Source of the DNA: Paenibacillus sp. sptzw28
Lineage (GTDB): Bacteria; Bacillota; Bacilli; Paenibacillales; Paenibacillaceae
Assembly (NCBI RefSeq): GCF_019550795.1
Contig: NZ_CP080545.1
Location: forward strand, 2,948,001 to 3,012,000
DNA: 64,000 nt
Reading direction: 5' to 3'
The position numbers were made by a program, and so were the translations under genes. Shown in pieces: positions 1 to 9,061 of this stretch; within the stretch, counting starts at the first letter, position 1; each line of letters opens with the position of its first letter. The notes beneath the pieces were generated by a model that saw only the letters and a list, made by a program, of their open reading frames with translations, made no database searches and had not been told where the DNA came from.

Positions 1-1658
1 AAGTCCAGAATATCGTTAATGATGCGAAGGAGCGTTTCTCCGCTTTTACGAATAATTTCCAGATATTCTCTTTGCTGCGCGTTCAGGGACGTAGTCTCCA
101 TGAGAAGATCCGTCATACCGATCACGCCGTTCATTGGAGTGCGAATCTCATGACTCATCATCGCCAGAAATTCACTTTTAGCTTTGTTTCTCGATTCTGC
201 AGCTTCCTTATCAATGATCAGCCTTTTCTGATCTGTTATATCCTTTGCAATAATATAATAGCCGACGTTTCCGTTATTGATAAATATAGGGGCGATGGTC
301 GTCAATACTTCAACCGCATGACCGTCCTTATTAATAATCCTATCGATGCTTTTTTCTACCGAGGCATCTTTTAAAGAAGTTATTAAAAGCTCTTTGACAT
401 TACTATTCGGGACAAAACGGGAGAAGCTTGCACCCTGCATTTCCTGGATCGAATATCCTGTTAATACCTGGGCCATCTTGTTTGCATTAATAACGCATCC
501 ATCCAAATCTAACGAAATTACGGCATCGTGGTTATATTTTTTGAGTGACGTGTATCGTTCGACTGTTTCCTGCAGCTTTAACTCGATATTTTTGCGTTCC
601 GTAATATCCTGAACAGTTCCTTGAATCTTAAGAGGATCACCTGTTACCGCGCGGGAAACAACTCCGCGAATGTGCAGGTATTTGTATGTGCCATCCGTGT
701 GTATGATACGGTACTCAAAATTCAAATCGTTAGTTTTAAGCGCTTTTTCGATTTCCTTTAGAAACTGCTGCTTAATTTCGAGGGGGACCAAACCCGTGAT
801 ATGATTAAACCCTTCATTATCTCTGGGTATATTTGCGATTTCATACAAATAGTCGGAGAAGATCGCCTCCTTGTGAAGGATGTCCCATTCCCAACTTCCG
901 ATCAAGGCGGTACGGTGGGCTTCCGAGATGATATTCTCGTTCTTCTTGTGCTGGGAAATATTGCTTCCCATATTCAAATACATTTCATCGTTCAGCTTCA
1001 TTCTTTTTATATCAAACCATAAGTATTTTCCATTTTTGTGCCGCAGTCTGAATTGCTGAGCATACTCTCTTGTTCCTTTGTTTTCCTGCAGCCTATGTAA
1101 ATCTTCGGCATGGTAAAATGAACTTTCCTGCATGCCGGTTATATTTTCTGGCCAATAACCCAATAGCTTCCGGAAGGAAGGGGAGGAATCAAGAATGCTG
1201 CCATCGGTTGCAGTCGTAAAGAGAACATCCTGTGAATGTTCGGAAATAAGGCTATACAGCTGCTCTATTCTATTGAATTTCTTTTCAGCCTCTTTCGTTC
1301 CGGAAATATCAGTCACTTGAATAATAAAATACGATTCCTCGTCAACTGCCTCCTCCTCGACTATTGAGATTATAATTGAAGACCATATGATGTTTGTATT
1401 TTTATGAATAAGACGAACCTCGACTGCCGAATGCTGCCGCTGCAGAAGATGTTGAACCTTATCAAACCGGTCCTCCGGGTGTATCAGGTCATAAATGGTG
1501 AGCTTAGTCAGCTCCTCGCTTGAATAACCGCAAATTCGATTCAAAGCCTCATTCGCCTTAATCCAATTCCCGTCAGACTTGATCAGTGCAATCCCATTGA
1601 ATGAATTGGTAAAAAGGCATTCAAATAAGGATTGATGATTTATTTGCAAACTTGGCAT
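1..1658 (-). CDS. Multi-PAS sensor histidine kinase (partial, C-terminus beyond left edge)
   Basis: About 552 codons are visible, read leftward from an ATG at 1658 with GGGGAG upstream; the rest lies outside the window. No N-terminal membrane segment is seen. Four successive PAS/PAC-like blocks of roughly 115-125 residues each can be read (phrases such as [58 protein letters not shown]). They are followed by a HisKA dimerisation/phospho-acceptor box, [18 protein letters not shown], near residue 495, whose His is the expected autophosphorylation site. The ATPase domain, and any receiver domain, would lie beyond position 1. This architecture is typical of soluble sensory or hybrid kinases; the ligand cannot be told. 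No cognate regulator is adjacent within the window. Confidence 0.93.
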   Translation of the reverse strand, partial: MPSLQINHQSLFECLFTNSFNGIALIKSDGNWIKANEALNRICGYSSEELTKLTIYDLIHPEDRFDKVQHLLQRQHSAVEVRLIHKNTNIIWSSIIISIVEEEAVDEESYFIIQVTDISGTKEAEKKFNRIEQLYSLISEHSQDVLFTTATDGSILDSSPSFRKLLGYWPENITGMQESSFYHAEDLHRLQENKGTREYAQQFRLRHKNGKYLWFDIKRMKLNDEMYLNMGSNISQHKKNENIISEAHRTALIGSWEWDILHKEAIFSDYLYEIANIPRDNEGFNHITGLVPLEIKQQFLKEIEKALKTNDLNFEYRIIHTDGTYKYLHIRGVVSRAVTGDPLKIQGTVQDITERKNIELKLQETVERYTSLKKYNHDAVISLDLDGCVINANKMAQVLTGYSIQEMQGASFSRFVPNSNVKELLITSLKDASVEKSIDRIINKDGHAVEVLTTIAPIFINNGNVGYYIIAKDITDQKRLIIDKEAAESRNKAKSEFLAMMSHEIRTPMNGVIGMTDLLMETTSLNAQQREYLEIIRKSGETLLRIINDILD

Positions 1659-2256
1659 AATGAAGTTCACATCTCCCCAACATATGATAAAATGCCATTC
1701 TTTCAGCATCGACTCTTGAAATATATCAAAGCAAAAAGCCGTTTCTTTTTGTTACCCTCTCTATTTAAACTGAAACAAAACGTAATAAAAACCGGGGGGC
1801 AGCATAAAAAAACGGGGCTGTCCCATAAGTCATCAAAGATAACGATGAGACGGCCCCTCGTTTTTAATTTGGGTTAAACACAGGGAACTGCGCGGGTCGA
1901 ATGTTTTTACGATCGATGTTGTTCGGGGATTCCTTGAATGGATGAGCTAACTTGGGAATCCTCGAACAAAGGCGACCGCTGACGCTTCTCCAGAATCATT
2001 CGACCTGCTCCGTTTTGGTTTAACCTCATTCTCAAAATAGAACACAAAAAGAAGCCATTCCTTGTTAAAATGTTGGAACCACCCTAAAACCCAAACAAAA
2101 GAGAGGCTTGCCCGAACTCGGGGTGGCGGAGGACCAAAAAAGAAAAATGGCTGCGCTGTTTTAAGTACCAGCATAGCCATTTTACTTGTATAAAGAAGCG
2201 TTACGTTGGGTTAAACCGATTTGATTCTACCGTTTTGAGACGGCCTCGCTTTGATG
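1659..2256. other. Intergenic stretch with hairpins, possible mobile-element remnant
   Basis: No convincing gene is present. An imperfect hairpin spans about 1807-1867 (ACGGGGCTGTCCC pairing with GAGACGGCCCCTCGT). A second copy of GAGACGGCC lies near 2236, and TTGGGTTAAAC occurs near 1869 and again near 2206. The two ends (GGCTGTCCCATAAGTC near 1816 and, on the opposite strand, GGCCGTCTCAAAACGG near 2245) look like degenerate terminal inverted repeats, so a worn-out miniature element of about 430 bp is possible. A weak 77-codon frame inside looks non-coding. Confidence 0.3.
2144..2183. terminator. Hairpin downstream of the GH88 gene
   Basis: AAAATGGCT and GCTG pair with CAGC and AGCCATTTT around a ten-base loop, with the flanking A/T runs expected of a terminator working in either direction. 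It lies about 75 bp beyond the stop of the leftward GH88 gene. Confidence 0.55.
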
Positions 2257-3444
2257 TTACCAATACGATCTCCAGTCCTTGAGCAGCCTGACTAAGGCTT
2301 CAAAATAAAAGTAGTCTCCCCAGATTGTGCATTCGTCGATTCCCATCCCCCGGGGCTTATTATAAACGGCATGCTTCAGGATTCCATTGGAGCTGGAATT
2401 AAGGACGGTAGAATAGTTATCGGTCAGCGATTCAATAATGCATGCTGCCGCATTCTCATAGATTCGTTTGGATTGATCCGTCAGCGGCAGATGCCTGGCG
2501 AGCTCAAGCATGCCGCAAGCTGCAATTGCGGCGGCGGAACTGTCCCTTTCCTGGTCACCCCGGGTAAAGATCAAATCCCAGTAACAGACCAAGTCTTCGG
2601 GGAGACGGTTCAGAAAAAAGTTTGTCAGCTTCTTGGCCAATTCCAGCAGTTCCTGTTCACCTGTATAAATATAACTGAGAGCAAAACCATATAAGCCCCA
2701 AGCCTGCCCTCGTGACCAGCAAGAATCGTCTGCGTAGCCCTGGTGCGTTTCTCCGTGCTTCGGCAGCCCGGTATCGATATCCATGAAAAAAGTGTGATAG
2801 GTAGAAGCATCCTCCCTTACGATTAGCGAGGCCGCTTTACTGACGTGTTCGGATGCGGCAGAACTGTAGCGGGAGTTTCCCGTCTCTCCCGATGCCCAAT
2901 ACAGCAAGGGCAAATTCATGCAGCAATCAATAATCATTCTGCCTCTTTCATTCGGATCGTTCAAGTCGCCCCAAGCCTGGATAATGCCGGCACGGGGGTG
3001 GTAACGCTCCATAAGTTGGTCCGCTGCCTTTAAGGCGGAGTCGGCCGCTTCCCGGTTTGCGGTCAGTTTATAGGAAGCTACACACGATAGAGTGTAGAGG
3101 AACCCCAAATCATGCGTATTCGTATGAAAGCGGCTGTCGATTCGCTGCTTGAAGCTGTCAACTTGAATTTCTGCCGCCCGCAGATATTTATCGTCGCGGG
3201 TCACCTCATAGGCAAGCCACAGCATCCCGGTCCAGAATCCGGTGGTCCAATCGGTGTTCTCTGTCGCGGAATATACGAGCCGATGGCTAGCGGGCGCAGG
3301 AAACCGGGATGTAAACACATCTAAATTAGCGTCGATTCTGCCGAGTATGAATGCAATCGCGTCCTTCACAAAAGCATGATTCACACGGCTTGGAAAATCG
3401 AACCTTTCTCTCCGTTCAAGTTCTTCCATTATTACGGATTTCAT
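2257..3444 (-). CDS. Glycoside hydrolase family 88, unsaturated glucuronyl hydrolase-like
   Basis: 395 residues, close to the usual GH88 length. These cytoplasmic enzymes hydrate and release the 4,5-unsaturated uronic acid left at the non-reducing end of oligosaccharides by polysaccharide lyases. Family landmarks are visible: WTTGFWTGMLWLAYE, the HDLGF motif near residue 110, and MIIDCCMNLPLLYWA near 170; the two Asp positions correspond to the catalytic region of Bacillus UGL. SWSRGQAWGLYG and DSSAAAIAACGMLEL also fit. No signal peptide. I chose ATG 3444 because AAAGGAAGAG lies just upstream; an in-frame GTG at 3477 would overlap the preceding stop codon. It is the second gene of a leftward pair with the ADP-ribosylglycohydrolase-like gene. 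No lyase gene is in the window, so the source of its substrate is elsewhere. Confidence 0.9.
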   Translation of the reverse strand: MKSVIMEELERRERFDFPSRVNHAFVKDAIAFILGRIDANLDVFTSRFPAPASHRLVYSATENTDWTTGFWTGMLWLAYEVTRDDKYLRAAEIQVDSFKQRIDSRFHTNTHDLGFLYTLSCVASYKLTANREAADSALKAADQLMERYHPRAGIIQAWGDLNDPNERGRMIIDCCMNLPLLYWASGETGNSRYSSAASEHVSKAASLIVREDASTYHTFFMDIDTGLPKHGETHQGYADDSCWSRGQAWGLYGFALSYIYTGEQELLELAKKLTNFFLNRLPEDLVCYWDLIFTRGDQERDSSAAAIAACGMLELARHLPLTDQSKRIYENAAACIIESLTDNYSTVLNSSSNGILKHAVYNKPRGMGIDECTIWGDYFYFEALVRLLKDWRSYW

Positions 3445-3476
3445 CGGTCTCTTCCTTTCTACCACGGGTCCGCTCA

Positions 3477-5351
3477 CTATAGAGGAGGACCAAACAAAAT
3501 GTCGGTAAAATAATAATACGGGCCGGGCTGTTTCGTCTGTCCGGTAGAAACCGGCAGTACATAAACCTCCAGCGGGTGTGCGCTCTTGGCCGCGATAACC
3601 TCCAGCTCGTAGCTGCCGGACTCCATACTAAGTTCAGTGTATTGTTCAACCGGAGCCCGGTGAAACGCGGGCATGAACTCGGCATTTTCGTCGAAAGACA
3701 AGAGCTGCTTTCCGTTCAGATTGACGGTAGCCCGGCAATTCGCGGCGACGATCAGTCTGATATCGCGGACTTCTGGAACAACCATTCGGGTGACGGCCCG
3801 GTATAAACCTGTCTGATCCGTACCGAGCGTCGAATGCCAATCGATTCGATTGCCGGAAACGGCAGCTTCTCCCTGAAGGGACTCAGGCCCTTCCAGCAGC
3901 CAATGAGATGCCGCTATGAGCGTAAATGGTACTTTTATCTCCGCCCACTGCTGGACATCGTGCAATCGGGAGATTCGAAGGCTGCACTCATACGACGGCA
4001 TGAGATCGCCGGAAGAAGTGACGCGAAAGGTAAAGGGAAACGATTCCCCCGGCTCAAGCGCAGCCGTAAGCGCCTCTTCGCATTTCCAGCGCCCTGGTAC
4101 GTCTAAAGAAAGACGCGCCTCCCATCTTTCCGGGGAGTGATTGGTCAACGTAAAAGAAAGTTGTTTCTGATGCGACACGCCAATAGCGGGTCCCCCGGCT
4201 CCATAGCTCAATGTCAGCTCCAGGCCGAGCGCCTCGGCCGAATTTTCCGGAAGCAGCCAGCGGTTCCCGTTTACGCTGCGCGTCCATATATCGCGGATTT
4301 CCTCATCAGCCGTTCGGGCAGTTCCATCCAGATTGGTCGGCAGCTCACAATGGATGATTATATCCGCATCCCAGGCGGCCAATACTTTTCTTCCCATGCG
4401 GATAGTACGAGCGGTTAATTCATGCAAATTCCGCGGTATATCGAAGCCTTTAACGGGCTTACTGACCACGATCCCGTCCCCGAGCGGATCCGTCCATTTT
4501 AGCGGCAGGTTCGTAAGGCCCAGTATCATTCCGAGAATAGCGCCGAGCGTGGCTGCAGTGCAGTCCGTATCATAACCGCAATTGACAGCCTTCAGGATCG
4601 CATCCTCGAAATCATCGCCATAAAGCCAGCCGAGAATAGTGAAAGCTATGTTTTGCGGGGCGTCGGTAAAGTTGTCGTTCCCATGATGCTTGATTATCAT
4701 CTCCCTCGCAGTCATCCAATCAATGCCTTGACTATGCCATGCGAGCAGGTCTCGGACCGCACGAGCCGTTCTGCAATTATCGGGAATGTACCCGAGACCG
4801 ATAGATATTAAGCGATCGCGATCCTTCTCGAAGAAAATCGCGCTTTCTATTGCTGCGAAGAACATCTCACCGTATACGCCTTCTCCGCCGGCATGATCGA
4901 CGATCGCGTCCTCGTATGCGTACCGGACGGCAAGATGCGGGCACCCCGGAGTAACCATCGCCCAGATCTCGGAACGGATGGGGGAACCCATGCAGTGGGT
5001 GAAGGGGTTGTTAAATGAACCGGATACGGGGGCTTGAAGACCTCTCCTTAAATTGGCGAGCGCATAGCCGTATTCGTCGAAAGGGAAGAAAACGTGCTCT
5101 ACCCATTCCTGTCCGAGCTCCTTGGCGGTCAGCATTGGCCCGTATTGTTCAAGAGCATGGAGCCAAACGAGCTGCAGATCCAGATCGTCGTTTTCCATCG
5201 GCCCGTCGGGAATAACCGGATAGAAGGAGAGGTTGAGAAGTTCTTTGTTGCCTTCGTCACGGGCTCCGAGTGCGCCTCCGATATTTTTCCCCAGCCAACC
5301 ACCATAAACGCAGCGGTAGTAGTCGTTTTCATTCAGGACTTGAATACTCAT
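3477..5351 (-). CDS. ADP-ribosylglycohydrolase-family protein with C-terminal beta-sandwich region
   Basis: 624 residues. The N-terminal ~330 residues match the ADP_ribosyl_GH fold: GGWLGKNIGGALGA near 15-30, MENDDLDLQL near 55, and GYDTDCTAATLGAILG near 255, which carry the Asp residues that bind the two metal ions in this family. The last ~250 residues (for example EPGESFPFTFRVTSSG, then a section resembling a jelly-roll) look like Ig-like or carbohydrate-binding folds, making it about twice the length of the stand-alone hydrolase. Members of this long type sit in sugar-utilisation loci, so a glycosidic rather than protein-ADP-ribose substrate is plausible but unproven. Start ATG 5351 follows AGGGGGAA at ideal distance. 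Its TAG stop touches the alternative GTG start of the GH88 gene, indicating co-transcription. Confidence 0.85.
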   Translation of the reverse strand: MSIQVLNENDYYRCVYGGWLGKNIGGALGARDEGNKELLNLSFYPVIPDGPMENDDLDLQLVWLHALEQYGPMLTAKELGQEWVEHVFFPFDEYGYALANLRRGLQAPVSGSFNNPFTHCMGSPIRSEIWAMVTPGCPHLAVRYAYEDAIVDHAGGEGVYGEMFFAAIESAIFFEKDRDRLISIGLGYIPDNCRTARAVRDLLAWHSQGIDWMTAREMIIKHHGNDNFTDAPQNIAFTILGWLYGDDFEDAILKAVNCGYDTDCTAATLGAILGMILGLTNLPLKWTDPLGDGIVVSKPVKGFDIPRNLHELTARTIRMGRKVLAAWDADIIIHCELPTNLDGTARTADEEIRDIWTRSVNGNRWLLPENSAEALGLELTLSYGAGGPAIGVSHQKQLSFTLTNHSPERWEARLSLDVPGRWKCEEALTAALEPGESFPFTFRVTSSGDLMPSYECSLRISRLHDVQQWAEIKVPFTLIAASHWLLEGPESLQGEAAVSGNRIDWHSTLGTDQTGLYRAVTRMVVPEVRDIRLIVAANCRATVNLNGKQLLSFDENAEFMPAFHRAPVEQYTELSMESGSYELEVIAAKSAHPLEVYVLPVSTGQTKQPGPYYYFTDILFGPPL

Positions 5352-5423
5352 GGCGTTCCCCCTAAGCTTAAATTTCAGCTCATTATAAAGCATGCATATC
5401 TTTTGCGCATCCCCCTAAACTTC

Positions 5424-5534
5424 ATAAATACTGAGTCGAATCCGTATTTCGTGATGATAGATAATCAGCTCCCGCAAGGGCTACATAAGCTGAGCCTTAT
5501 TCAGTGCTTACACCGAATAACCTTCAGTATTTAT
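5424..5534. promoter_or_regulatory. Divergent control region with an 11-bp inverted repeat
   Basis: The 324-bp gap between the leftward hydrolase pair and the rightward ABC operon holds ATAAATACTGA at 5424-5434 and its exact reverse complement TCAGTATTTAT at 5524-5534. The centres are exactly 100 bp apart. This is a plausible pair of half-sites for a regulator acting on both transcription units, for example the AraC-type regulator encoded at 7499; this is inference. A TATAAT-like box (GATATAATGG near 5570) could serve the rightward operon. Confidence 0.45.
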
Positions 5535-5675
5535 TGATTTTGAGGGGGGGACTCCCGGTGAACGGGGGTGATATAATGGGGATGCTTCATTACGATAAGC
5601 TTAGAAGTCGGAAATTATATTAATATTATGGTTGATTGTGGAAATTAGAATATGCTTGTAAAGGAGTACACTACG

Positions 5676-6626
5676 ATGAAACAACAGGCGAGCCTGACAA
5701 AATCAGAAACGGCAATCACCCGGCAAGGAAGTAACAATCTCCTCAAACGTTTTTTCGCCAAATACGGAGCCGCTTATCTCATGCTGCTCATCCCCGTATG
5801 CTGTTTCGCCGTTTTCTCGCTCTATCCGATCATGTGGGCCTTGAAGTATGTGTTCTACTTCTATGACGGATTCAATCAGGAGCGGTTTACCGGACTGATC
5901 AATTTCCAGCGGCTGCTGAACGACCAGCTTTATTGGCAGAGCTTGTGGAAGCAGGCATTGTTCGCAATGAAAATTTTGCTTGAACTCCCGCTTGCTTTTG
6001 TTCTGGCGTTGCTGCTTCACACCCGCTTAAGGGGGAGGAATTTTTTTCGTGCGGTATTCGTTATGCCGTTTATACTCCCGGGTACGACGATTGCCATGGT
6101 TGTGTATATTCTGCTCAATCCTTATAACGGTGGAATCAATCAACTGCTTCAAGCGCTCGGCCTGATCGATCGCCCGATTGACTTCCTGTCGAGCGGATGG
6201 ATGGCGTTTCTTAGCGGGATGCTGCTGGACGCATGGCAAAATTTCGGTATAAACATGCTGTTCTTTCTGGTTGGATTAAGCAGCATTCCCAAGGAGGTCT
6301 ATGAAAGCGCGGATATCGACGGAGCCTCAGGGTGGAAAAAAATACGCTATATTTCGGTGCCTATGATGGGACGCATCCTGCAAATTATTCTGTTCCTGTC
6401 GATACTCGGATCGCTGAAATCGATCGGACCCTATCTGATCCTGACCAACGGCGGCCCCAATAATGCGACGGAAGTCACGTTTCTGTTCATTTTCCATCAG
6501 TTTTTTGGCGGTGAAAGCGGCAGCAATTATGGTTACGGGGCCACTGTTGCGGTTGTGACCGCAATATTTTTGCTCATTTTATCCGTTGCCTACTTTAAAA
6601 TGACAAGACGTATGGATTATCATTAA
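5676..6626 (+). CDS. Sugar ABC transporter permease (UgpA/LplB/MalF type)
   Basis: 316 residues, an integral inner-membrane protein with about six hydrophobic segments. The permease EAA loop is visible near residues 205-235 (SADIDGASGWKKIRYISVPM, with the conserved Ala-x-x-x-Gly-Ala pattern). It would pair with the next gene to form the channel of a CUT1-type carbohydrate importer; no ATPase gene is nearby, so a shared MsmX-like ATPase encoded elsewhere is likely. Start ATG 5676 is preceded by AAAGGAG; an earlier ATG at 5652 has no ribosome site. It is the first gene of the operon that diverges from the ADP-ribosylglycohydrolase-like gene. Confidence 0.92.
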   Translation: MKQQASLTKSETAITRQGSNNLLKRFFAKYGAAYLMLLIPVCCFAVFSLYPIMWALKYVFYFYDGFNQERFTGLINFQRLLNDQLYWQSLWKQALFAMKILLELPLAFVLALLLHTRLRGRNFFRAVFVMPFILPGTTIAMVVYILLNPYNGGINQLLQALGLIDRPIDFLSSGWMAFLSGMLLDAWQNFGINMLFFLVGLSSIPKEVYESADIDGASGWKKIRYISVPMMGRILQIILFLSILGSLKSIGPYLILTNGGPNNATEVTFLFIFHQFFGGESGSNYGYGATVAVVTAIFLLILSVAYFKMTRRMDYH

Positions 6627-6643
6627 AAGGGAGGACATTTCCA

Positions 6644-7474
6644 TTGAAATCGTTTCTTGCTGCGGTAAAATATACGTTCTTGACATTAACCGGCTTGGTC
6701 ACGATCATGCCGATCCTATATGTAATCTTCAGCTCCATGAAATCCAATCAGGAGCTCATATCGGGCGGCAGTTTGCTTCCGAAAGTGTGGACGTTCGCCA
6801 ATTATAAGGAAGTTTGGGAGGAACTGGACTTCTCGCTATACTTCTACAATTCCGTAATCTTTGCTACTGTTACTTCAGTACTGGTCGTATTTATGGGCGC
6901 TATGTCGGGATACGTATATGCCAGAACCGATTTTCCCGGGAAACGGCTGCTTGCAATACTCGTGATTGGCGTTATGTTCATCAGCCTCGGACCGATGACC
7001 TTATATCCGAGATTCCAGCTTGCGGTAGATTGGGGACTTGCGTCCAGCATCTATACAATGCCGATTGCCGCTATGTACGGTCTCGGAGCCAGCTTATTTC
7101 TATATGAAGGGTTTATCAAATCCCTCGGGAAAGAAATCGATGAAGCGGCGATAATGGACGGGGCCGGTTATTTCAAACGTTTTTACCAAATCACTCTGCC
7201 GCTTATGCTTCCCATCACCTCAACCTTTTTCTTGCTGGAATTCGTGGCGGAGTGGAACAACTACGTGTATCCTTTAATTATGAGCGCCGGTAATCCCGAC
7301 ATGAAAACGCTTACGGTCGGAGTTGTCGAGCTGCGCAATATGGGGAATGGAGCCGCCGCGTGGAACCTGCTTATGGCGGGATCATCCATCTCCATTATAC
7401 CGGTGCTGCTCGTATTTATAATCATGAACCGGCAGATCGTAGAGGGGCTTTCCCAGGGAGCCGTCAAAGGATAA
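6644..7474 (+). CDS. Sugar ABC transporter permease (UgpE/MalG type)
   Basis: 276 residues with six predicted membrane spans. The EAA motif EIDEAAIMDGAGYFKRFYQI is present near residue 165, followed by TLPLMLP. The start codon is TTG at 6644, eleven bases after a GGGAGG ribosome site. It lies 17 bp after the MalF-type permease and 24 bp before the response regulator, so one transcript is expected. Together the two permeases import an oligosaccharide delivered by the binding protein at 10874. Confidence 0.92.
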   Translation: MKSFLAAVKYTFLTLTGLVTIMPILYVIFSSMKSNQELISGGSLLPKVWTFANYKEVWEELDFSLYFYNSVIFATVTSVLVVFMGAMSGYVYARTDFPGKRLLAILVIGVMFISLGPMTLYPRFQLAVDWGLASSIYTMPIAAMYGLGASLFLYEGFIKSLGKEIDEAAIMDGAGYFKRFYQITLPLMLPITSTFFLLEFVAEWNNYVYPLIMSAGNPDMKTLTVGVVELRNMGNGAAAWNLLMAGSSISIIPVLLVFIIMNRQIVEGLSQGAVKG

Positions 7475-7498
7475 CCTGCAGCAAGTGGAGGAGGGCTT

Positions 7499-9061
7499 AT
7501 GTATAAAGTATTGATCGTTGATGACGAGAACTTTATCCGGGAACGGCTCAAAGAGATGATACCTTGGCACGAATACGGACTCAAAGTAACCGGTCTGGCG
7601 GAGGACGGCGAAGAGGCGCTGCAAATTATGGAGCGGGAGGAGCCTGATATCGTCATAAGCGATATACGAATGCCGGATATGACCGGCATTGAAATGATCG
7701 GCAAGGCGAGATTGCGTCATCCGAAGGCTCATTACATCATCCTGAGCGCTTACGGAGAGTTTGAATTTGCCAAAAAAGCACTGCAGCTCGGTGTTACCGA
7801 TTACCTGCTCAAGCCGACCCAGCCGGATGAACTGCTGGAGGTGCTCATGAAGCTGGTCGATAGGCTGGATTTGTCAAGGCAGAAGAAGGAGCGGGATAAA
7901 CGTACCCAAACTTATTTGGAATCGATCCGCTCGCAATATATCCAGGAGCTGATTTTGGGCAATCATCCGGGTTACGGCTGGGAGGAGGATTGCGTCAACG
8001 TCGGATTGGAATGGCTGCTGGAGGGTAATTTGCGTTTGCTTCTTGTTTCAATGGAGAAGGCAGGATTTCAGAAGGATCTTGAAAGTTTCAAAACCGCGCA
8101 ATTTGCTGTACAGAATGTCATGTACGAGGTCATCTCCGGGTTCCGGGCAATGTGTCCTGTCCGCCTCTCCGTCGGGAGATGGCTTCTTGCTGTCGGTGAA
8201 GGGGCTTCCGATGAATGGCTTATGAGCTTCTCCGGTAAGCTGCGCGATACTATTGCCCAATACACGAAGCACTGGGTTCATGTCATGATATCCGAGACCG
8301 GAGAGAATGTGCTCGATTTGGGGAGGCTTTTCTGGGAAACGGAGAAAACAATGGAATATATGGGGGAAGATCCGAACGAGCCTATAAGATGCATTCATCC
8401 TTCGCAGAAAGAACTGGCATACGGTCAGTGGAGCAAGCCAATGCATCAGCTGATCACCTGGATCGCGGAGGGAGAGACGGATTCGATTGTTAATTGGCTG
8501 AATGAATTAGGGACGTCATTTCTCAACTGGGATCTCGAATCCGCACAGCGATGGTGTTTCGAGTGGTTATTTACCCTGCGGGAGCACCTGCAGCATAACG
8601 ATACCGGCAGCGCGGGGACGGCGAGACCGGATGCGGACGGACTGCGCATGCGGATCGCCAGCCAATATAAGAACAAGGAATTGCTGCAATTTTTCCGACA
8701 GGAAATCCACCGGATGATTAAGCGCCGCCATGGAAAACGTCCGCACCAGCTGATCAAGAAGGCGATACAATTCATCGAGAAAAACTATAACCAGGATATA
8801 CATCTGGCAACGATTGCAGAGGAATTGTGCATGTCGCCGGTGTATTTGAGTGAATTTTTTAAAAGTCAAACAGGTGTCACATTCCGCAGTTATCTGCTGC
8901 AGGTTAGGATGGCCGAGGCGATTCGTTTGCTCAAGGATCCTACCGTCAAGGTATATGAAGTATCCTATCAGGTAGGTTACGGGAAAGTGGAGCATTTTGT
9001 GAAGTTGTTCAAAAAGCAGTATGGGATGACCCCCTCGGAATACCGGGGGGCTTTGGTATGA
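7499..9061 (+). CDS. YesN-like response regulator, REC plus AraC-type HTH
   Basis: 520 residues. An N-terminal receiver domain (1-120) carries acidic residues D8 and D9, phospho-acceptor D55 in SDIRMPD, and the conserved Lys in YLLKPTQ near 105. A long middle linker is followed by a C-terminal AraC-family double helix-turn-helix (about 410-515; LATIAEELCMSPVYLSEFFK, then YEVSYQVGYGKVEHFVKLFK). Start ATG 7499 follows GGAGGAGGG. The gene overlaps the next histidine kinase by four bases (ATGA), a sign of translational coupling. In this family the pair senses extracellular sugar and activates the adjacent ABC genes; that role is inferred here. Confidence 0.94.
   Translation: MYKVLIVDDENFIRERLKEMIPWHEYGLKVTGLAEDGEEALQIMEREEPDIVISDIRMPDMTGIEMIGKARLRHPKAHYIILSAYGEFEFAKKALQLGVTDYLLKPTQPDELLEVLMKLVDRLDLSRQKKERDKRTQTYLESIRSQYIQELILGNHPGYGWEEDCVNVGLEWLLEGNLRLLLVSMEKAGFQKDLESFKTAQFAVQNVMYEVISGFRAMCPVRLSVGRWLLAVGEGASDEWLMSFSGKLRDTIAQYTKHWVHVMISETGENVLDLGRLFWETEKTMEYMGEDPNEPIRCIHPSQKELAYGQWSKPMHQLITWIAEGETDSIVNWLNELGTSFLNWDLESAQRWCFEWLFTLREHLQHNDTGSAGTARPDADGLRMRIASQYKNKELLQFFRQEIHRMIKRRHGKRPHQLIKKAIQFIEKNYNQDIHLATIAEELCMSPVYLSEFFKSQTGVTFRSYLLQVRMAEAIRLLKDPTVKVYEVSYQVGYGKVEHFVKLFKKQYGMTPSEYRGALV

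Noticed and set aside
1947..2180. 77-codon leftward frame
   Set aside because: Contains runs of Phe and Pro from low-complexity DNA and ends in a terminator-like hairpin; no ribosome site.
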